A stretch of 64,000 bases of DNA, taken from the NCBI RefSeq assembly GCF_004216555.1, contig NZ_SGWQ01000003.1, forward strand, positions 234,146-298,145, read 5' to 3'. Made by a program: the position numbers and the translations under genes. The stretch's first letter is position 1. Every line of letters starts with the position of its first letter. This document shows positions 58,711 to 64,000 of this stretch, one piece after another. The stretch is from Herbihabitans rhizosphaerae (GTDB taxonomy: Bacteria > Actinomycetota > Actinomycetes > Mycobacteriales > Pseudonocardiaceae). The notes under the pieces are model-generated. The model searched no databases and had not been told where the DNA came from. It saw only the letters and a program-made list of their open reading frames with translations.

Positions 58711-59949
58711 ATGACCAACGAGGAGATCGCTGACCTTCGGTACGCATGGATGGGTACCTCGGCACTCGCCGAGGAGATCAAGCTCCTCAGGGACGGCCCG
58801 GGGCAGGCGGCGTTCGATCCGCCCGCCACCGCTCTGCGCGAACTGTCGAAGGCGTTGGCGGCGACAGACGAGGCGATTCGGGGTGCGTTGAAACCGTTGG
58901 GGACGGAGTGGACGGGCGCGGCCGCGCAGGGCGGTCAGCAGGTGGTCTCAGTTCAGGGGCAGCACGCGGGCGTGTCGGGGGATGTGTCGACCGCTGTGTC
59001 GTCCGGTGTTCACGCTCAGGGTGGGCACTATTCGGGTGCGAACAACAAGATGCCCGATCCGGCTGTTCTTGCGCAGAACGCGGAGGCCGACAAGCAGACT
59101 GTCGCGGCTGCGGGCATGTTCGGCCCGGCTTTCGACGATCACACACGGAAGCAGCAGGCGGCGCGTGAGCAGGAGGAGCAGGCCAAGCAGGCGTTCGAGC
59201 AGTACGCCCGCTCAAGCCAGCAGCAGTTGGACGGGTATCGGCCGTTGCCGGCGCCGCCTCCGGTGAATTTGCAGGTGGGGGACGTGTCGTCGGGGTCGAT
59301 TGGGAGTACGACGCCAGCGGGGTGGAGTTCGCCGAGCGTGTCCAGCACGTCGGGTGTACCCGGGACGGGTTCATCGACGGTGATCCCGCCCGGTGGTGGC
59401 GGGACGCCGTACGTTCCGACGGTGGGTGGTGGTGGTTCGGGTACGCCGCCGGTGGTGGGTCCGCCGGGGACGCCGGGTCCTGGGCCGATCGTGGGGCCGG
59501 GTCCGGTTCCTGGTGGTGGGCCGATCTCGAACGTGCCGGGTGGTGGGTTGCCGATACGGCCCGGTATGGGCATTGATGCGGCGCAGGCTGCTGCGTTGGC
59601 CGCGAGTGGGCTGGGTGGTGGGGTGGTTGATGACGAGGAGCGTCGTGCCCGCCCCGGTAGCCGAGGCCCCGGTGGCGCGCCTGGTGTGCCGAAGCCGGGT
59701 GCTGTGCCATTGGGTGCGCCGGACGCCGAGGAAGCTCGTGCGGCACGCAACGCTGAGCGGGTCGCGCCCAGGCAGGCGCCGCGTGCGGGTGGGTTGATGT
59801 CGCCGGCGGCGATGGCCGGCGCCGGTGCTGGGGCGCCTGGTGAGGACGACGATCTGGAGCACAAGGACAAGTACGGGTTCGGCGACCCGGAAATGTTCGA
59901 AGACGACACCCTCGTCGCCCCGGCGACGATCGGTGAGGACGACGAATAG
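58711..59949 (+). CDS. PPE-like ESX-associated protein
   Basis: This is a 412-residue protein. The helical N-terminal domain (1-180) has W67-T-G69 (LKPLGTEWTGAAAQGGQQVV), the turn motif of PPE/WXG proteins, and a long helix rich in Gln and Glu (RKQQAAREQEEQAKQAFEQY). Residues about 185-290 are a Pro/Gly-rich region with repeats of G-P-G/P-G-G, and the acidic C-terminus (EDDDLEHKDKYGFGDPEMFE) resembles that of the PPE-like protein at 41892-43046. GGGGGAACA precedes the ATG. The next gene encodes an EspG-type chaperone, the expected partner. Confidence 0.8.
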   Translation: MTNEEIADLRYAWMGTSALAEEIKLLRDGPGQAAFDPPATALRELSKALAATDEAIRGALKPLGTEWTGAAAQGGQQVVSVQGQHAGVSGDVSTAVSSGVHAQGGHYSGANNKMPDPAVLAQNAEADKQTVAAAGMFGPAFDDHTRKQQAAREQEEQAKQAFEQYARSSQQQLDGYRPLPAPPPVNLQVGDVSSGSIGSTTPAGWSSPSVSSTSGVPGTGSSTVIPPGGGGTPYVPTVGGGGSGTPPVVGPPGTPGPGPIVGPGPVPGGGPISNVPGGGLPIRPGMGIDAAQAAALAASGLGGGVVDDEERRARPGSRGPGGAPGVPKPGAVPLGAPDAEEARAARNAERVAPRQAPRAGGLMSPAAMAGAGAGAPGEDDDLEHKDKYGFGDPEMFEDDTLVAPATIGEDDE

Positions 59950-59951
59950 CC

Positions 59952-60719
59952 GTGCACCAACCACAAGCCAACGCGGTGCTGTCCGCGCTGGAATTCGACG
60001 TCGCCTGGGAATCAGAAAACCTGCCACCTCGACACGTGGTGATCAACGTCCCCAGCCCGGGCAAGACCCACACCGAACGCCGGCAGCTGGAACGCCAAGC
60101 CTGGGAGTCGCTGGCTCAACGCGGCCTGGCCAAGGGTGAGCGGGTCACTCCCGACCTGGCCGACCACCTCGCCCTGCTCGCCACCGCGCCACTGTCCATC
60201 GATCTGTGGGTGTGGACCGACCACGACATCCGGGCGCTCGCGGTCGCATCCGGGCGGCGTGCGCTTATGGCGGTCGTCGAGCACGAGCAGGTACACCTCG
60301 TCCCGGCTCGCGACACCAGCCTCGTGAGCACCGCGATCTGGCTCACCGGTGATCTGCCCGCCGGGCCCGGCCACTCGGTCAGCCTGCCGACCGAAGCCCT
60401 CAGGAAGGCCGACAAGCCAGGACGCCAACCCCACGAAATCGTTGCGGCACTGAAGAAAACCGGCATCAAAACAGCCGACGCGCAACTGCTCGTGCGCATG
60501 GCCGAAAACATTCACAGCCGAGGGCAGATCGGTGTGCAACACCGGCACCGGGACGGCCGGATCGTGCGCACCGGTCGCCAGGTCAATTTTCACGACACCG
60601 ACAACGGCCGCTACGTCATGCTCAGCGCCACCAACAACGATGGTCAGCAGTGGACGACGCTCGCACCGGCCGACAACCAGCGGCTGATCGCCTGCGTCCG
60701 AGAGCTTGCCGAAGAATAG
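59952..60719 (+). CDS. EspG-family ESX secretion chaperone
   Basis: This is a 255-residue protein of the EspG family, cytosolic chaperones that bind the tip of PE-PPE substrates and hand them to the ESX machinery. The pattern is visible in VLSALEFDVAWESENLPPRH at the start, PLSIDLWVWTDHDIRALAVA (start of the beta-sheet), VHLVPARDTSLVSTAIWLTG and the late RQVNFHDTDNGRYVMLSATN. Start is GTG 59952, two bases after the PPE-like stop, suggesting coupling. It is followed by a strong terminator at 60724. Confidence 0.88.
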   Translation: MHQPQANAVLSALEFDVAWESENLPPRHVVINVPSPGKTHTERRQLERQAWESLAQRGLAKGERVTPDLADHLALLATAPLSIDLWVWTDHDIRALAVASGRRALMAVVEHEQVHLVPARDTSLVSTAIWLTGDLPAGPGHSVSLPTEALRKADKPGRQPHEIVAALKKTGIKTADAQLLVRMAENIHSRGQIGVQHRHRDGRIVRTGRQVNFHDTDNGRYVMLSATNNDGQQWTTLAPADNQRLIACVRELAEE

Positions 60720-60723
60720 ACGA

Positions 60724-60752
60724 AGGCCGCCACTCGGTCCGAGTGGCGGCCT
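60724..60752. terminator. Hairpin terminator after the EspG gene
   Basis: AGGCCGCCACTCGG (60724-60737) pairs with CCGAGTGGCGGCCT (60739-60752); the inner pairs open to leave a small loop. It starts 4 bp after the EspG stop and terminates the ESX-type module, possibly also the convergent citrate synthase gene. Confidence 0.8.
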
Positions 60753-60754
60753 GC

Positions 60755-60777
60755 ATTCCCTTGCTGTGTAAGGGAAT
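60755..60777 (-). terminator. Hairpin terminator after citrate synthase
   Basis: ATTCCCTT (60755-60762) and AAGGGAAT (60770-60777) form an 8-bp stem with a 7-nt loop, immediately at the citrate synthase stop codon on the minus strand. Confidence 0.6.
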
Positions 60778-62090
60778 CAGCGATTCTCGACCGACACGTA
60801 GTCGCGCTCGGTCTGTCCGATGTAGACCTGCCGAGGGCGGCCGATCTTGGTAGCCGGGTCCGACATCATCTCCCGCCAGTGCGCGATCCAGCCGGGCAGC
60901 CGGCCCAACGCGAACAGCACGGTGAAGAACTTCGTCGGGAAGCCCATCGCCCGGTAGATCAACCCGGTGTAGAAATCGACGTTCGGGTACAGCTTGCGCT
61001 CGACGAAGTAATCGTCACCCAGTGCGATCTCCTCGAGCGTCTTCGCGATGTCCAACAGCTCGTCGGACGCGCCCATCTTGGACAGGATCTCGTCCGCGGT
61101 CTTCTTGATGATCGCCGCACGCGGGTCGTAGTTCTTGTATACCCGGTGCCCGAAGCCCATCAGCCGGACGCCGTCTTCCTTGTTCTTCACCTTCTTGACG
61201 AAGGTCTGCACATCCTCGGTGTCACGAATTCGCTCCAGCATGTCCAGCACCGCACTGTTCGCACCACCATGCAGGGGGCCGAACAACGCGTTTATTCCGG
61301 CGGAGATGCTCGCGAACAGGTTCGCCTCGGACGACCCGACCAGGCGCACGGTCGACGTCGAACAGTTCTGCTCGTGATCGGCGTGCAGGATGAACAGCAG
61401 ATCCAGCGCCTTGGTCATGTCGGGGTCGACGTCGTAGGGCTCCGCGGGGAACCCGAACGTCATGCGCAGGAAGTTCTCCACCAGACCGAGCGAGTTGTCC
61501 GGGTAGAGGAACGGCTGACCGACCGACTTCTTGTACGCGTAGGCCGCGATCGTCGGCAGCTTCGCCAGCAGCCTTATCGTGGAGATCTCCACCTGCTGCT
61601 CGTCGAACGGCTTGAGGCTGTCCTGGTAGAACGTCGACAGCGCGGACACCGCGGAGGACAGCACCGGCATCGGGTGCGCGTCACGCGGGAAACCGTCGAA
61701 GAAGCGCTTCAGGTCCTCGTGCAGCAGCGTGTGCCGCTGAACCCGCTCGGTGAAGTCGTCCAGCTGCGCCTGGGTCGGCAGCTCGCCGTAGATCAGCAGG
61801 TAGCTGACCTCGAGGAAGCTCGAACGTTCCGCGAGCTGTTCGATCGGATACCCGCGGTAGCGGAGAATTCCCGCCTCACCGTCGATGTAGCAGATCTCCG
61901 AGGAGCAGGCGGCGGTGTTCACGAACCCCGGGTCGAGCGTGACGTACCCGGTCTTCGCCAGCAGCTTCCCCAGATCGATGCCGGAAGCGCCCTCTGTCGC
62001 AGGGGCTACCGCCATTTTGTGCTCGCCGCCGTCGTAACGGAGCTCGAAGGCACCGGTAGAGGCCTGCGGCGAGGCAGTCGCGTCGGGCAT
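60777..62090 (-). CDS. gltA: Citrate synthase
   Basis: This 437-residue enzyme condenses oxaloacetate and acetyl-CoA in the TCA cycle. Motifs are TGYVTLDPGFVNTAACSSEI, GEAGILRYRGYPIEQLAERS, ILHADHEQNCSTSTVRLVGS (catalytic His region), NALFGPLHGGANSAVLDML, and GFGHRVYKNYDPRAAIIKKT with the H-R-V-Y-K active-site segment. Length and motifs fit the hexameric type II form of bacteria. I start at ATG 62090 with GAGAGG upstream; a start five codons earlier is less likely. It has its own hairpin terminator downstream. Confidence 0.97.
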   Translation of the reverse strand: MPDATASPQASTGAFELRYDGGEHKMAVAPATEGASGIDLGKLLAKTGYVTLDPGFVNTAACSSEICYIDGEAGILRYRGYPIEQLAERSSFLEVSYLLIYGELPTQAQLDDFTERVQRHTLLHEDLKRFFDGFPRDAHPMPVLSSAVSALSTFYQDSLKPFDEQQVEISTIRLLAKLPTIAAYAYKKSVGQPFLYPDNSLGLVENFLRMTFGFPAEPYDVDPDMTKALDLLFILHADHEQNCSTSTVRLVGSSEANLFASISAGINALFGPLHGGANSAVLDMLERIRDTEDVQTFVKKVKNKEDGVRLMGFGHRVYKNYDPRAAIIKKTADEILSKMGASDELLDIAKTLEEIALGDDYFVERKLYPNVDFYTGLIYRAMGFPTKFFTVLFALGRLPGWIAHWREMMSDPATKIGRPRQVYIGQTERDYVSVENR

Positions 62091-62287
62091 GCACTTACCT
62101 CTCACGATCGTCGGGGCGAGGCGAAAGCACTCGACGCGAGGGTTCCTACCCGGTCAAGAATGCGCCGCGGCCGGTATCGCCGCGTGGCAGCACCGCCCCA
62201 TTGGGGTCCTGTCGGTGCCTACGCTAGTGGCCTTCGCGCTCAACGCCCAGTCGCCGGATTACTCGAAGTGTCTAGTTGGGACACGCA

Positions 62288-63229
62288 TCACAGCCAGGCC
62301 GGCAATTCGGCCGCTGTCGGCGGCTGCGCACCCGTTCTGGAGGCGGTGATCGCGGCCGCTTCGGCCGCGAATTCGAGTGCTGTACGCCACTCTCCCGCGG
62401 ACAGTTCACGCAATGCTGCGGGGCTCGTCACACCGTTTCGTTGCAACCATGCGAGCAATGTGCCGTGCACGGTGTCCCCGGCACCGACCGTGTCGGCGAC
62501 CTCCACCGGCACCGCCGGGACGGTGATCGTGTCGCCGCGGGCGGTGCGGCACTCCAGCCCGTCGGCTCCCCTGGTCAGCACGACCGCGGCGGGTCCGGCC
62601 GCCTGCCAGCGCCGCACCGCCGGCTCGATGTCGTCGCAGCCGGCGAGCCAGCGCGCGTCGTCCACGGACAGCTTGAGCAGCGCGATGTCGGGCAGCCAGG
62701 ACTCGAACCGCGCCCGGTACGCGTCCGGATCGGACACCAGCGACGAGCGGACGTTGGGGTCGAGCACCACGATTCCGCCGGCCCGGGCGTGTGCGCGAAG
62801 CACCCGTTCGTAGGTCGTCGCGCCCGGTTCGAGCACCAGCGAGAACGCGCCGAGCGACAGGATCGTCGTTCCGGCCGGCAGCGGGCCCGGATCGGCCACC
62901 AGCCGGTCGGCGGTTCCCTCGACGTAGAACGTGTAGTCCGCCGATCCGTCACCGCCGACACCGGCCACGGCCAGCGAGGTCGGCTCGTCGCCGCGCTGCG
63001 TCAGCGATGTGTCCACTGTGGATTCGCGAAGTGCGGCGAGCAGCGCGGCACCGAACGAGTCAGTGGAAAGCCGTGACAGGAAAGAGACTTCGGCACCGAG
63101 GCGGCCCGCGGCGATCGCGACGTTGAACCCCGCGCCGCCGAGTCGGGGCAACAGCGGGCCGTCCACTGTGGACACGCCGGCTCCGTCCGGCAACAGGTCG
63201 ACCAACGCCTCGCCACCGACGACGATCAC
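62288..63229 (-). CDS. PfkB-family carbohydrate kinase (fructokinase-like)
   Basis: This 313-residue sugar kinase has signature 1, RLGGAGFNVAIAAGRLGAEV (G-G-A-x-x-N), and the ATP-binding/catalytic signature 2, DTVGAGDTVHGTLLAW with the conserved G-A-G-D aspartate. GEALVDLLPDG at the start is typical of fructokinase-like members. The substrate is probably fructose or another ketose; not certain. Two copies of the recurrent palindrome lie near its start (63011 and 63161). It stands alone between citrate synthase and the acyl-CoA dehydrogenase. Confidence 0.9.
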   Translation of the reverse strand: MIVVGGEALVDLLPDGAGVSTVDGPLLPRLGGAGFNVAIAAGRLGAEVSFLSRLSTDSFGAALLAALRESTVDTSLTQRGDEPTSLAVAGVGGDGSADYTFYVEGTADRLVADPGPLPAGTTILSLGAFSLVLEPGATTYERVLRAHARAGGIVVLDPNVRSSLVSDPDAYRARFESWLPDIALLKLSVDDARWLAGCDDIEPAVRRWQAAGPAAVVLTRGADGLECRTARGDTITVPAVPVEVADTVGAGDTVHGTLLAWLQRNGVTSPAALRELSAGEWRTALEFAAEAAAITASRTGAQPPTAAELPAWL

Positions 63230-63314
63230 CTGTTCCTCCTCACACCGAATGGCTCTCCCCAGGTTAACGCTCGTTCAGTAGAGTTCAGCCACCGAGACAC
63301 ATACGGAGAGTCCC

Positions 63315-64000
63315 ATGCCCGCCGAGCGCCTGCTGCCCACCACCGAAGCCGAAGACCTGCTGGCCCTCACGCGCGAGATCGCGCGTGCCGAGCTGGCGCC
63401 GCTGGCCGCGGAGTACGAGGAGGCGGAGCGCTTCCCGCGCGAGCAGTTCCGCCTGCTCGGACGCAGCGGCCTGCTGGGGTTGCCGTACCCGGAGAAGTGG
63501 GGCGGTGGCGAGCTGCCCTACGAGGTCTACCTGCAGGTACTCGAGGAGATCGCCTGCGCGTGGATGTCGGTCGGCGTCGGGCTGTCGGTGCACACGATGT
63601 CCTGCTACGCGCTGATCGAGTACGGCACCGAGGAGCAGCGCGAGCGCTGGCTGCCCGAGATGCTCGGCGGCGACCTGCTCGGCGCGTACGCGCTGTCGGA
63701 GTCGCACGCCGGGTCGGACGCGGCGGCGCTGTCGACGCGCGCGGCCCGCGACGGTGACGACTTCGTGGTGAACGGCGCGAAGGCGTGGATCACGCACGGC
63801 GGGCAGGCCGATTTCTACACCACGATGGTGCGCACGTCCGACGACGGCGGGCGCGGCATCTCGTGCCTGCTGGTCGACGCGAAGACGCCCGGGCTGAGCG
63901 CGGCGCCGCCGGAGCGCAAGATGGGCCTCACCGGGTCCACCACCACGCAGATGATCTTCGAGGACGCGCGGGTGCCGGCCGATCGGCTGCTCGGCGCGGA
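63315..64000 (+). CDS. Acyl-CoA dehydrogenase, N-terminal part (runs off the window)
   Basis: This frame starts at ATG 63315 (CGGAGAG upstream) and stays open to the right edge, 228 codons. It has the N-terminal helical domain (LALTREIARAELAPLAAEYE), GLPYPEKWGGGELPYEVYL, and the FAD-binding segment AYALSESHAGSDAAAL and VNGAKAWITHGGQADFYTTM. These are the acyl-CoA dehydrogenase signatures. It would catalyse the first step of beta-oxidation of an acyl-CoA; the chain specificity and the catalytic Glu near the C-terminus are outside the window. Confidence 0.95.
   Translation, partial: MPAERLLPTTEAEDLLALTREIARAELAPLAAEYEEAERFPREQFRLLGRSGLLGLPYPEKWGGGELPYEVYLQVLEEIACAWMSVGVGLSVHTMSCYALIEYGTEEQRERWLPEMLGGDLLGAYALSESHAGSDAAALSTRAARDGDDFVVNGAKAWITHGGQADFYTTMVRTSDDGGRGISCLLVDAKTPGLSAAPPERKMGLTGSTTTQMIFEDARVPADRLLGA

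Overview
The window is high-GC DNA with strong G/C third-position bias and many genes overlapping by ATGA or GTGA. DUF3558 lipoproteins, an XRE/DUF5753 regulator with a DUF397 partner, EspG and WXG/PPE-like type VII secretion accessory proteins, an LdtMt2-like L,D-transpeptidase and a SigG-like ECF sigma factor together point to an actinomycete, most likely of the family Pseudonocardiaceae. The exact genus cannot be read from the sequence.

Layout. (1) 1-3514, plus strand: the end of a surface-polysaccharide block (polymerase-like fragment, Wzx-type flippase, family-2 glycosyltransferase, secreted Ycf48/BNR-like protein). (2) 3517-18253: assorted chromosomal genes: VOC protein with an AraC regulator, lipoprotein sulfatase, OmpR-type two-component system, exported asparaginase/isoaspartyl peptidase, secretory lipase, two MFS exporters, RidA, a membrane-fused MpaB-like oxygenase, and an ECF sigma factor. 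(3) 18155-32016, minus strand: a tightly coupled polysaccharide operon running from a polyprenyl glycosylphosphotransferase through sugar-nucleotide genes (oxidoreductase, RmlC-like epimerase, SDR epimerase, two DegT aminotransferases, two acetyltransferases) to a very large secreted protein with three DUF4082 modules and a glycosyltransferase; a PIG-L deacetylase lies upstream. (4) 32160-36760: tRNA-Phe, a fused pabAB gene, tRNA-Asp and tRNA-Glu, two copies of a structured repeat, and an unannotated region that looks like an actinobacterial 6C-type small RNA. (5) 37000-40103: RHH-like protein, cold-shock protein, L,D-transpeptidase, AraC regulator. (6) 40281-60719: three separate type VII (ESX) accessory modules without any ESX core gene, interleaved with a ProP-like transporter, metallophosphoesterase, GNAT acetyltransferase, DUF3558 lipoprotein, an AGPS-like flavoenzyme/TetR/GlpD group, an ABC exporter, and an XRE/DUF397 pair. 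(7) 60777-64000: citrate synthase, a PfkB kinase and the start of an acyl-CoA dehydrogenase.

How the genes work together. The minus-strand polysaccharide operon appears to make and modify at least two amino sugars. A WbpB/WbpE/WbpD-like set (oxidoreductase, aminotransferase, hexapeptide acetyltransferase) sits beside a second DegT/NeuD pair. The products would be loaded on a polyprenyl carrier and flipped by a Wzx-type protein such as the one at the left edge. The ESX modules would supply secreted WXG/PPE-type proteins, with an EspG chaperone in the third, to a secretion core encoded elsewhere.

Most interesting signals. The palindrome GTCCACNGTGGAC recurs throughout the window, mostly inside genes. 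The 6C-like RNA has two C-rich hairpin loops. A repeated hairpin element follows two tRNAs and shows compensatory base changes between its copies. The DUF4082 giant sits inside a sugar operon, and the ESX modules are orphans. No CRISPR array, integrase, transposase or phage gene was seen.
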